A stretch of DNA of 8,941 nucleotides from Flavobacteriales bacterium (GCA_003487525.1 DNDT01000057.1:4102-13042), one strand, 5' to 3'. Positions 1 through 7,260 are shown, counted from the first letter of the stretch. Numbers and translations: made by a program. Notes: generated from the sequence alone by a model not told the origin.

Positions 1-3000
1 CAATACCAATGGTATTACAATACATCAAACAGCAATACAGTTTCAGGAGCAACGCTTATCGGAGGCGCAACATCTCAAAATTATACACCATTAACTACTG
101 TTGCTGAAATTGGTGATAGGTGGTATTTTTGTGTCGGTTATGCGTCAGATAATGGCTGTGGCCAGACAAATGCCACTCAGACTTTAGCATCCAATGCCGT
201 TCAGGTTACAGTAAACGATGTTCCGGCTATCCCGGGTGCTATTTCAGGACCAACACCGGTAAGCCCTTCTACCGGATCCTTGGTGTACAGTATTGCTGCC
301 GTTCCAACTGCAACATCATACACATGGTCTGTGCCCGCAGGATGGGCGATTAACGCCGGACAGGGAACGCTTTCGATGACGGCAACCTCCGGTTCTGTCG
401 GACAAAACGGAAACATTAGCGTTACGGCAAGCAATACGTGCGGAACAAGCACGGCTCAGACATTAGCTGTAACAGTTGTCGCAGCAGCACAGCCGCCCAC
501 TATTACATTGGGAAGTAATCCAACGGTATGCCAGGGAAGTACATCTGCAAACTTACCCTACAGTGCAACGACCAATAGTCCAAATCAGTACAGTATAGAT
601 TATAATTCCACTGCCAACACAGCCGGATTTATTGATGTGGTAAATGCAGCTTTGTCTGCAAGTCCAATTATATTGACAGTACCAGGCGGTGCAGCGACAG
701 GAACATATTTTGGGAACCTAAGCGTTAAAAATTCGACATCGGGTTTGAGCAGTGGAAATTATTCCATTACAGTTCAAATAATTGCTACACCCGCTACACC
801 CGGAGTTATTATTGGTAGTAACGCGGTGCCGGAGCTGACCACGGGAATAACATATGCAATTATGCCCGTGGCCTTTGCGACAACCTACACCTGGACAGTT
901 CCGTCAGGTTGGGCAATTACGTCAGGACAGGGAAGCAATGGAATAACAGTAACTTCAGGACTTGCAGGACAAAATGGCAATATTACGGTAACAGCGGGAA
1001 ATTCATGCGGGACAAGTGCCGCGTCGACCTTGGCGGTTACTTCACAAGTACCAACGGATCACAGCTTATTTGGTTGCAGTGCCTGCCACATCACCCACAC
1101 TTCTCCGGGAGGAGCCATAACAAGCACCCTGGGAAATGCGAACTTATGCCTGAGCTGCCACGTTACAACCGGTGTTGCCAGTGGTAAGCCTTTTACCAAT
1201 GCCGATAAAGCCATCCCCGGAACAAGCGGCAATTCGCATGCCTGGGATGTGGCTGCATTGAACTCCACCTATGAAACCGATGTTCCAACTGAAACACAAA
1301 TGGCCCTGCGGGTTTATAGTGGAGAAATTGTTTGCTCCACCTGCCACGATCAACACAATAGCAATGCGAACGTCAGTTACACAAGAATTTCAAATACGGG
1401 TGATGCGATGTGCAAGGATTGCCATTCCCCCAGAAATGTTGGGCGGTATTTGGATAACCCCGGCGTTAATAAGGGAAGCCATCCGGTTGGGCTGGCGTAT
1501 TCGGGTACGGGTGATTTTGAGGCAACTCCTACCGGTGCTGTAACCCTGCCAGGAGGAAATGTGGAATGTTCAAGCTGCCATCAGACCCATTATGCCCCTA
1601 CCAGTGACGGCACCTTGCTGAGACAGGCAAACGATGATGCGCTGTGTACCTCCTGCCATACTATTTTTGCCTCAGGAGGCACTCCTGTGGGCACACATAA
1701 CGGGATGAATTGTAGCCGTTGTCACCAGACACATAATACAAACAAGGCCAATATCTATATGATAAGAAATACCATTGCCACACCCAACAGTGGAAATAAA
1801 ACGGTGAATTTTACGGCACTCACAGGCACAAATTCATTTGCAGACGGCGATGCCACGTATGATGGTGTTTGCGAGGTTTGTCATACCACCACAAACCATT
1901 ATCGCAACGATGGTCTCGCACCCGATCAAAGCCATACATCACAGGGTGGTCAAAACGGAGCCAACTGTATGGGATGCCATCCACACAATTCCAATTTCTC
2001 ACCCGCAGGTGGCTGTCATGATTGTCATGATTCATCAAAACCTCATCTGTATCCAACAAATGCACAGGGTTATAATGAAGGTTCTCATGCCGTTCATGCA
2101 AGCAAATATGTTTGTAGTACATGTCATTTTGGACATGGCAGCGGGGGTGTTAGTGAAGGAAGCCATCCCAGCTCAACCATTAATATTGTATTTAATCCGG
2201 CAGGTTTGGCTGCCTATAATGGTGCTACGCCAACATGGAATTCTGTAAATAAAACTTGTTCAAATGTTTACTGTCATAGTAATGCAGCTGCAACTCCGAC
2301 GTACACAACAACTCCCAATTGGAATGATAGCAATTCCATTACCACCTGTCAGCCTTGTCATGTGGTTGATATTGCATCATCAGTGTCTCCGGGAACTGCC
2401 GCACACAATAAACATGTTGGTGCACCATATAATTTTACATGTAGCACGTGCCATAATGGACTGAATAATAATTCACCAAATCATGCTGATGGAACCAAGG
2501 ATGTTGTTTTTGATCCAAATGGTTTGGCCACTAGAAATGGAGCTGATGGAAATAGTCCTGCATGGAATTCTGGAAATAGAAATTGCAGTCAGGTGTATTG
2601 CCACAGTACAGGAACGACGTCAAACAGGTTTTCAGAAGGATATGCAGTCTGGAATAATAGTGCGAGTACCACAGCAATTACCTATGCAACCACACCCAAT
2701 TGGTCAACAGGTTCTATTACTGCTTGTGGTTCATGTCATGCCGGGCCAGTTACTATGCCCTCCGGTCCTTCGTATACCGTACAGGAAGGAAATAATACCG
2801 GCCTAGTAACTGCTTCTTCTCAATATCCAAATACGGGGGCACATGGTTCCAATACTGGAGCACACAGCTCACCTGATCAACTAATTATTCTGACGGAAAA
2901 TGCGACATATGGAAATGCCTTGTCACATTCATGGCCATTTGTGCAATGTTTCTGGTGTCATAATAACGATGCAGGTGCGGCATCAGGTGTGCCTAAGAAA

Positions 3001-3279
3001 CAGGGAACATATGGTACATCTAAGCATGTTGACGGTTTGACCTGGTATTTCCCATCCTGGTATGGCTATGGGGGTGGATGTGAAAAAACTTCCGGTGGAC
3101 AGGCTCCCCCTTACTACACGATGGACACACAGACCGAGTGCAATAGCTTGGGTTCAGGATATATTTGGCGACCGGAACCTGTTGATCCGGAGAAAAAAGG
3201 TTCTATGGTACCTGGGCTTGGATATTCCTGGTTTGGACCAACAAATGAGCATTGTGGGAATGGAAAAAATTGTTGGTAA
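1..3279 (+). CDS. Giant multihaem cytochrome c with Ig/PKD-like repeats (5' partial)
   Basis: The frame is open from base 1 with no stop, so the N-terminus, including any signal peptide, lies outside the window; 1092 residues are visible. Residues 1-70 resemble an Ig-like domain (YQWYYN near the start, RWYFCV later). Two PKD-like domains (about 74-160 and 262-348, each with YTW.VP.GW and GQNGNI.VTA) flank a different beta-rich segment. From residue 359 to 987 there are 17 candidate covalent haem sites: 15 CxxCH and 2 CxxxxCH (CSNVYCH, CSQVYCH). The first part resembles paired-CxxCH domains (CSSCHQTH...LCTSCH style); the later part resembles the Geobacter-type CxxxxCH...CxxCH domain. The last ~105 residues are aromatic-rich with four further cysteines and show no recognisable type IX sorting domain. 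Haem attachment requires export, so the protein acts outside the cytoplasm. A role in long-range or extracellular electron transfer is inference; no catalytic residues are recognised. The gene ends at a strong terminator, with cytochrome c maturation genes next. Confidence 0.9.
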   Translation, partial: QYQWYYNTSNSNTVSGATLIGGATSQNYTPLTTVAEIGDRWYFCVGYASDNGCGQTNATQTLASNAVQVTVNDVPAIPGAISGPTPVSPSTGSLVYSIAAVPTATSYTWSVPAGWAINAGQGTLSMTATSGSVGQNGNISVTASNTCGTSTAQTLAVTVVAAAQPPTITLGSNPTVCQGSTSANLPYSATTNSPNQYSIDYNSTANTAGFIDVVNAALSASPIILTVPGGAATGTYFGNLSVKNSTSGLSSGNYSITVQIIATPATPGVIIGSNAVPELTTGITYAIMPVAFATTYTWTVPSGWAITSGQGSNGITVTSGLAGQNGNITVTAGNSCGTSAASTLAVTSQVPTDHSLFGCSACHITHTSPGGAITSTLGNANLCLSCHVTTGVASGKPFTNADKAIPGTSGNSHAWDVAALNSTYETDVPTETQMALRVYSGEIVCSTCHDQHNSNANVSYTRISNTGDAMCKDCHSPRNVGRYLDNPGVNKGSHPVGLAYSGTGDFEATPTGAVTLPGGNVECSSCHQTHYAPTSDGTLLRQANDDALCTSCHTIFASGGTPVGTHNGMNCSRCHQTHNTNKANIYMIRNTIATPNSGNKTVNFTALTGTNSFADGDATYDGVCEVCHTTTNHYRNDGLAPDQSHTSQGGQNGANCMGCHPHNSNFSPAGGCHDCHDSSKPHLYPTNAQGYNEGSHAVHASKYVCSTCHFGHGSGGVSEGSHPSSTINIVFNPAGLAAYNGATPTWNSVNKTCSNVYCHSNAAATPTYTTTPNWNDSNSITTCQPCHVVDIASSVSPGTAAHNKHVGAPYNFTCSTCHNGLNNNSPNHADGTKDVVFDPNGLATRNGADGNSPAWNSGNRNCSQVYCHSTGTTSNRFSEGYAVWNNSASTTAITYATTPNWSTGSITACGSCHAGPVTMPSGPSYTVQEGNNTGLVTASSQYPNTGAHGSNTGAHSSPDQLIILTENATYGNALSHSWPFVQCFWCHNNDAGAASGVPKKQGTYGTSKHVDGLTWYFPSWYGYGGGCEKTSGGQAPPYYTMDTQTECNSLGSGYIWRPEPVDPEKKGSMVPGLGYSWFGPTNEHCGNGKNCW
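220..1044 (+). repeat. Two PKD-like domain repeats within the multihaem protein
   Basis: Two homologous protein repeats lie at about 220-480 and 784-1044. Both carry the order YTW.VP.GWAI..GQG, TSG..GQNGNI.VTA and CGTS.A.TLAVT. They are separated by a ~100-residue segment of different sequence (TITLGSNPTVCQG start). Such PKD-like (SprB/gliding-adhesin-like) domains are common in secreted Bacteroidota proteins and usually act as spacers or binding modules. Here they hold the haem region away from the missing N-terminal part. Confidence 0.8.
2113..2739 (+). repeat. Tandem three-haem modules with CxxxxCH sites
   Basis: Two consecutive protein repeats, at 2113-2361 and 2440-2739, each contain three haem sites in the order CxxCH, CxxxxCH, CxxCH. 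Shared landmarks between the sites are a VVF/IVF.P.GLA..NG stretch, P.WNS.N, CS.VYCHS, TTPNW and IT.C..CH. The second copy has about 17 extra residues between its CxxxxCH and final CxxCH. The arrangement matches the known CxxxxCH...CxxCH domain first described in Geobacter, with an added upstream CxxCH. The repeat is clear in protein but diverged in DNA, so the duplication is not recent. Confidence 0.8.
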
Positions 3280-3304
3280 ACATCTCAAAGTAATCCATGA
3301 GAAT

Positions 3305-3331
3305 AAAAAGAGGCTCAAAGCCTCTTTTTTT
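3305..3331 (+). terminator. Intrinsic terminator after the multihaem gene
   Basis: An 11-base-pair perfect stem (3305-3315 with 3319-3329, GC-rich core AGAGGCT) with a three-base CAA loop runs into a T tract. It lies 25 bases after the stop codon and should end transcription of the cytochrome gene before ccsB. The A5 on the other side also makes it potentially bidirectional. Confidence 0.88.
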
Positions 3332-3388
3332 AATTCAGCAATCTTAGTATTTGTATTTTAGAAAAACTAATAAATCACTGTAATACAT

Positions 3389-4447
3389 ATGAGCGACCTC
3401 TGGCATAAACTATTTTCTTCAAAAATTTCAATGCTGGTGTTGTTTGTATTTATACTGATCATTGGTGCTGCGACATTTATTGAAGAAAAATACGATACTC
3501 CGACGGTGAAATTGTTGGTCTATCATGCAAAATGGTTCGAGTTTTTAATGCTTTTATTAGTCGCATTGTTTATTGGCAACAACGTTCACAAAGAACTTTT
3601 TTGCAAAGAGAAGATTCCTCATCTCATTTTTCATTTTTCTTTTTTTGCATTAATTATTGGAGGAGGTATCACGAGATATTTCGGCTTTGAGGCAAATATG
3701 CATATTGTCGAAAATGAATCCGTCAATAAAATCTACACCCTTGAACCCTTTTTTCAGTTAAAACTGTCCGATAACAGCATTGAGTATACAAGCGAGCATC
3801 CATTATATTTTTCACAAATAACAAAGAGCAATTTCCATTTATCATTTGATGTTCCAAAAGGTAATATCATGATAAAATATAAGGATTATCATTTTGAGGC
3901 TCATGATTTATTTCTTCAAAATGCCAATAAAGAAGTAATTAAGGATTACTATGAACGAAATTCAAAAGATGATAGTCCAGATGCATTAATCGTTGAAATA
4001 CTTTATAAAAACAAGACGTATGATGCGCTTTTATTTTATGATAAAACCAAGTACATCCAGCCGTTTAAACAGTTCAAATTCGATGACTTGACTATGGAAC
4101 TTACCTATGGTCCAAAACCGATTGAGTTGCCCTTTCATTTAAAGCTTGAAAAATTTACCCTAAGTAAATATCCCGGTACAAACATTCCTTCTGCATCTGA
4201 GAGCTATGTAACACTAATAGACAGTCGGAACAGCTACAAAAAGAATCATGTAATCGCCAAAAACCAAGTACTGGATTATGACGGATATCGATTCTTTCAG
4301 ACCTCTTATGATGAGGATGAAAACGGGACCATTCTTTCGTTGAATTACGATTATTACGGGACTCGTGTCACCTATTTTGGATACTTTTTAATGTTTCTTG
4401 GATCTGTATTAATCATGTTTTCGAAAAAATCACCTTTTCTCAATTGA
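3389..4447 (+). CDS. ccsB: System II cytochrome c maturation protein CcsB/ResB
   Basis: ResB-family membrane protein of 352 residues. With CcsA it forms the haem-export and haem-attachment complex (system II cytochrome c synthase). Hydrophobic segments lie at about 14-30, 49-63 and 79-97, followed by a large extracytoplasmic beta-rich domain (about 100-325) and a fourth membrane segment (about 328-346). The third segment carries HLIFHFSFFALIIGGG; H82 (or H78) matches the place of the conserved membrane histidine of the CcsB half of CcsBA. The motif GITRYFG and the late GYRFFQTSYD are typical of the family. The ATG start gives a sensible short cytoplasmic N-terminus. In many Bacteroidota this protein is fused to CcsA; here the TGA stop falls just after the fourth segment and overlaps a possible TTG of the next gene. 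No convincing promoter is visible in the 57 bases between the terminator and the start. Confidence 0.92.
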   Translation: MSDLWHKLFSSKISMLVLFVFILIIGAATFIEEKYDTPTVKLLVYHAKWFEFLMLLLVALFIGNNVHKELFCKEKIPHLIFHFSFFALIIGGGITRYFGFEANMHIVENESVNKIYTLEPFFQLKLSDNSIEYTSEHPLYFSQITKSNFHLSFDVPKGNIMIKYKDYHFEAHDLFLQNANKEVIKDYYERNSKDDSPDALIVEILYKNKTYDALLFYDKTKYIQPFKQFKFDDLTMELTYGPKPIELPFHLKLEKFTLSKYPGTNIPSASESYVTLIDSRNSYKKNHVIAKNQVLDYDGYRFFQTSYDEDENGTILSLNYDYYGTRVTYFGYFLMFLGSVLIMFSKKSPFLN

Positions 4448-4464
4448 ATAATAAAATAAAAATG
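4421..4464 (+). other. ccsB/ccsA junction: A6 run and residual fused reading frame
   Basis: An A6 run at 4424-4429 lies near the end of ccsB. The ccsA frame is open from upstream of this run through the ccsB stop into ccsA. One extra A, or a -1 slip here, would yield a continuous CcsBA with linker KKITFSQLNNKIKMVRAKRK, which resembles the positively charged linker after the CcsB half of fused homologues as I recall them. The ccsB stop (4445-4447) overlaps TTG 4444. Confidence 0.6.
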
Positions 4465-6225
4465 GTCAGGGCCAAAAGGAAATCATTGGTGTTGACAATA
4501 ATAATGCTGTCTGCAACTAGTGTATTCTCGCAATCAAATCAACATATTCAAAATCCCATAAATAAAGAACACGCCCATCGATTTGGGCAATTGCTTGTAC
4601 AGACCTATGACGGACGATTTTCTTCCGTTCATTCGTTAGCGGTTGATGTTATACACAAAGTATCCGGGAAAGATCATTTTGAAGTTGAAGGAAAGGGAAG
4701 AATGGATGAGATGCAGGTTTTTGTGGATATGCTGGTTGACCCGGATTTCTGGAAAACCCAAAAGACGATAATTATCAGGGAAAAATCGCTGCGAAATGTA
4801 CTCGGAGTTTCAGGTAAGCACGCATCATTTTATGATTTCTTTAATAAAAACAACCAGTATAAGCTTGAAGAGTATTCAAAAATCGCTTTTCAAAAAAAGG
4901 CATCTGAACAAAGTACTTTTGACAGGGAGGTAATTAAAGTTTCTGAACGTGTGAATATTTTCTTCTGGACCATCAATGGAACGCTTCTGAAATTATTCCC
5001 AGTTCAAAATTCAAGCAACAATTTATGGGTAAGTTGGAATGACTCGCTTGCTTATATTCCAATTACCGGCAATCTAACATCACTGAATGACGACTTGAAG
5101 CTCCCTGAATTTAATTACAGTTTTCTTATGCGTTCTTATTTAATATCCACGTTACATGCAAGAACATCAAATGATTACACAACTTCAGACAAATTGTTGG
5201 GGCACATTGGAATTATTCAAAGACAATTAACTCCACACGAGTTATTACCATCGGCAAAGAAGGTCGATCTTGAAATATTTTACAATGAGTCCAAAATATT
5301 TGATTCCTTAAAATATGTCTATGCATTATTAGGACTCGTGTTATTGACATTGACGTTTATCAAAGACTTTAAATCCTCTTCGGTTAAAATCCTTCAAACA
5401 GCAATAAATATTGGTCTTGTTCTCTTTGGTCTTGCTTTTCTTTATCAAACATTTGGCATGGGTCTGAGATGGTATTTAGGCGGACATGCTCCATGGAGCA
5501 ACGGGTACGAAGTAATATTATTGGTGTCCTGGGGCACAATAATTGCTGGATTTTCTGTTATCAATTTTTCAAAAATCACCCTGGCCTCGACTGCAATTTT
5601 AGCTTCTATTCTGTTAATGGTAGCCGGACAGAGTTACTACGACCCTCAATTGACAAATCTAAATCCCGTACTAAAATCCTATTGGTTAATTATACATGTT
5701 GCAGTTACTACAATAGGGTATGGTTTCTTGTCTTTAAGTTTTATCATGGGCATTGTCAACATTTTCCTCATCTTGGTAAAATCTGCAAATAAGGCAGAGA
5801 CATATGCTTTATCCATTGAAGAATTAACCTACATCAATGAAAAATTAGTGACAATAGGGTTGTTTTTTGTTTCAGCCGGTACTTTTTTAGGCTGCATTTG
5901 GGCCAACGAATCCTGGGGTACATACTGGTCATGGAATGCCAAACAGGTTTGGTCGCTAATCATTATTTTAGTTTACGGCGTGGTATTGCATTTAAAATAT
6001 ATTCCAAAAATGCAGTCTCATTTAACTTTTAATATTGCATCAATCCTTTCGTTTTCCAGTGTAATTATGACGTTTGTTGGTGTAAACTATTATTTTACCA
6101 AAGGCTTACACAGTTATGCATCAGATGACCCTCCCGTGTTTCCAATTGGGGTTTGGCTTGCAATTTCCGCCTTGTTATTACTAATCACAATCACATTTGT
6201 AAAAGACCGATACTCAAGGCAATAG
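4462..6225 (+). CDS. ccsA: System II cytochrome c maturation protein CcsA (haem lyase subunit)
   Basis: CcsA carries haem to the outside of the membrane and joins it to CxxCH cysteines of apocytochromes. The 587-residue form starts at ATG 4462, which gives a signal-like N-terminus (positive MVRAKRK, hydrophobic stretch, then FSQ). A TTG at 4444, overlapping the ccsB stop, is an alternative. Residues ~25-275 form the extracytoplasmic domain that in fused CcsBA lies between the two halves (EHA.RFGQLLVQ). The rest is multi-spanning CcsA: GGHAPWSNGYE near 342, external H412 (LIIHVA), the WWD motif at 480-496, membrane H510 and external H550 (GLHSY). The WWD region reads WANESWGTYWSWNAKQVW. The usual aspartate is N492 and the usual glutamate after the lysine is Q495, so both acids are lost. 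Gene order, spacing and the open frame upstream suggest translation coupled to ccsB. The adjacent 17-haem gene is the obvious client. Confidence 0.92.
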   Translation: MVRAKRKSLVLTIIMLSATSVFSQSNQHIQNPINKEHAHRFGQLLVQTYDGRFSSVHSLAVDVIHKVSGKDHFEVEGKGRMDEMQVFVDMLVDPDFWKTQKTIIIREKSLRNVLGVSGKHASFYDFFNKNNQYKLEEYSKIAFQKKASEQSTFDREVIKVSERVNIFFWTINGTLLKLFPVQNSSNNLWVSWNDSLAYIPITGNLTSLNDDLKLPEFNYSFLMRSYLISTLHARTSNDYTTSDKLLGHIGIIQRQLTPHELLPSAKKVDLEIFYNESKIFDSLKYVYALLGLVLLTLTFIKDFKSSSVKILQTAINIGLVLFGLAFLYQTFGMGLRWYLGGHAPWSNGYEVILLVSWGTIIAGFSVINFSKITLASTAILASILLMVAGQSYYDPQLTNLNPVLKSYWLIIHVAVTTIGYGFLSLSFIMGIVNIFLILVKSANKAETYALSIEELTYINEKLVTIGLFFVSAGTFLGCIWANESWGTYWSWNAKQVWSLIIILVYGVVLHLKYIPKMQSHLTFNIASILSFSSVIMTFVGVNYYFTKGLHSYASDDPPVFPIGVWLAISALLLLITITFVKDRYSRQ

Positions 6226-6380
6226 CATTTCCCTGCTCTTTTGAGGTGAAATTGGGGGAGTTGGGAAGATGGTGAGTCGGGGAGGATTCGACGAACCGAA
6301 GAGTCGAAGAATCGATTGCAATTAAGTTGATGGTCGGTTGGATGTTTGGTCACGCCCACACTCACACTCACTCTAATACT
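6226..6380. other. Intergenic region between convergent genes, imperfect low-complexity repeats
   Basis: This 155-base gap separates the ends of ccsA and the leftward regulator. It holds a purine-rich stretch (6254-6287), an imperfect CGAA/GAATCG-type repetitive stretch at about 6285-6316, and a CAC/ACT-rich stretch at 6350-6390. No convincing terminator hairpin with a T tract was found for either gene, and no small gene is supported. Confidence 0.5.
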
Positions 6381-7070
6381 TCACTCCCCCGCTTCTGCAG
6401 GCCATGGATCCGAAAGTGCGGCATTCGTCATCTGCACCAGTCCCATATAATCGGAGATTCGGAGTTTGTTTGAATCGATGCGCTCGATCAACTTATTATT
6501 GCTGAACTGGTTTAGTAATTTGGCGATGTATCCATTTGTTGAGCCCGTAATACCTGCCAGTTCGTCTATGGAATAATTGATGGTGACATCGTTGTTGTTC
6601 TTGATGTCTTCCTGGATGTTTTTGTTTGACAGTGAATAGTATATCAGCGATTCGGCCAGCCTTTCCTGAACCGATAAATTGGAAATATTGGTCATCCTGT
6701 TTTCAAGGACATGTATTCGCTGAACCAGGATTTCCATAATTTTTTTATTCAGTTCATTCGAGTTCTTCAGCAGAACATCAAACTGTTTGGGATTTATAAA
6801 CAAGATATCGCATTTACACATTGCAAGTGCCGAAAACTGATACCGTTCGTCATTGAAAAAAGTTGTCACACCGATTATGTCGTCACCTGCGACAAAACAA
6901 ATGAGTTGATCCTTACCGCTCGAGTCTTTTTTGAGGATTTTAATCAGGCCCTGTCGCACGTAAAACAAGCCTTTAAAAGGATCGCCTTCCCTAATTATAT
7001 AAGACTTTTCCTGATAAACCTCATCAATCCCCGTTACGTACTTTTCAATATCCACATCCCGTAATTCCAT
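6381..7070 (-). CDS. Crp/Fnr-family regulator, atypical recognition helix
   Basis: A 229-residue transcription regulator. Residues ~15-115 form the cNMP-binding-type beta-roll (EKSYIIREGDPFKGLFYV, later FVAGDDIIG), ~117-150 the dimer helix (LSVQERLAESLIYY), and ~160-208 the winged helix-turn-helix (SIDELAGITG...KLLNQF). The ligand is unknown: there is no N-terminal cysteine cluster, and the only cysteines are C58, C85 and C87. In the recognition helix, aligned by its LI end, the positions that are R180, E181 and R185 in E. coli CRP are N179, G180 and K184. It therefore probably does not read the standard TGA half-site in the usual way. The gene is transcribed leftward from a good Bacteroidota promoter at 7095-7125, divergently from a second Crp/Fnr gene. 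It ends convergently with ccsA. Confidence 0.85.
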   Translation of the reverse strand: MELRDVDIEKYVTGIDEVYQEKSYIIREGDPFKGLFYVRQGLIKILKKDSSGKDQLICFVAGDDIIGVTTFFNDERYQFSALAMCKCDILFINPKQFDVLLKNSNELNKKIMEILVQRIHVLENRMTNISNLSVQERLAESLIYYSLSNKNIQEDIKNNNDVTINYSIDELAGITGSTNGYIAKLLNQFSNNKLIERIDSNKLRISDYMGLVQMTNAALSDPWPAEAGE

Positions 7071-7094
7071 TTGTATTTCAGTTTAGCTTCAAAC

Positions 7095-7125
7095 CAAATT
7101 TAAACGAGCAATTGCTCAGTTTCAA
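7095..7125 (-). promoter_or_regulatory. Bacteroidota-type promoter of the leftward regulator
   Basis: Read on the minus strand, TTG (7125-7123) is followed after exactly 20 bases by TAAATTTG (7102-7095), a full match to the phylum's -33 TTG and -7 TAnnTTTG consensus. Transcription should start near 7090, about 20 bases before the ATG. Confidence 0.7.
7106..7117. promoter_or_regulatory. Perfect 12-base palindrome inside the promoter spacer
   Basis: GAGCAATTGCTC is a perfect palindrome lying between the -33 and -7 elements of the leftward regulator's promoter. That position suits a repressor operator. It does not match the Crp/Fnr TGA-N6-TCA core, so a different protein, or the atypical leftward regulator itself, could bind it (inference). 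Confidence 0.45.
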
Positions 7126-7138
7126 TGATCTTGGTCAT
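7125..7138 (-). promoter_or_regulatory. Crp/Fnr-type site upstream of the leftward regulator
   Basis: ATGATCTTGGTCAT contains the family core TGA-N6-TCA (7126-7137); the arms ATGATC/GGTCAT match except for one T:G position. Its centre (7131.5) is 29.5 bases upstream of the first base of the -7 element at 7102, near -41 of the predicted start. It overlaps the -33 TTG. That is the class II activator position. Confidence 0.5.
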
Positions 7139-7198
7139 ATCGCAAAGTGACCAAATGTTCAACACAACCCGGAATTTTAACCTGCCCCTATTCCGATT

Positions 7199-7212
7199 TT
7201 GATAAAAATCAT
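7199..7212 (+). promoter_or_regulatory. Near-consensus FNR box upstream of the rightward regulator
   Basis: TTGATAAAAATCAT matches the FNR consensus TTGAT-N4-ATCAA at 9 of 10 positions. Its centre (7205.5) is 29.5 bases upstream of the -7-like element that starts at 7235, and about 55 bases before the ATG at 7261. It suggests self-regulation. Confidence 0.55.
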
Positions 7213-7234
7213 AGTTTTTTATGTCAATTATCTC

Positions 7235-7242
7235 GATATTTG
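7235..7242 (+). promoter_or_regulatory. Probable -7 element of the rightward regulator
   Basis: GATATTTG differs from TAnnTTTG at one fixed position. No TTG lies at the -33 position, consistent with dependence on an activator. Transcription would begin near 7247, leaving a leader of about 14 bases before the ATG at 7261. Confidence 0.4.
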
Positions 7243-7260
7243 AGTAGGAACGAAACGACC

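Noticed and set aside
1820..2806. Long overlapping open frames on both strands inside the multihaem gene
   Set aside because: They have odd composition and no family motifs. They arise from the biased codons of the haem-repeat gene.
3343..3357. Possible -7 element (AGTATTTG) upstream of ccsB
   Set aside because: It lacks the leading TA at the right spacing and has no TTG upstream or Crp/Fnr core nearby. It is too weak to call.
4444..4461. TTG start for ccsA overlapping the ccsB stop
   Set aside because: Possible through coupling, but the ATG at 4462 directly precedes a good signal-like N-terminus. The upstream codons are better explained as remnant linker of a fused protein.
6114..6371. 85-residue leftward frame across the end of ccsA and the intergenic gap
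   Set aside because: It overlaps the conserved C-terminus of CcsA antisense, shows no recognisable motif and has low-complexity composition.
6254..6390. Inverted repeat GGGGGAGT / ACTCCCCC with ~120 bases between
   Set aside because: An 8-base match in this much low-complexity DNA is expected by chance fairly often, and the second arm lies inside the coding end of the leftward regulator.
7147..7260. GTG-initiated N-terminal extension of the rightward Crp/Fnr gene
   Set aside because: The extra 38 residues are unlike the family, and the stretch contains the near-consensus FNR box and a -7-like element. The ATG at 7261 gives the usual family N-terminus.
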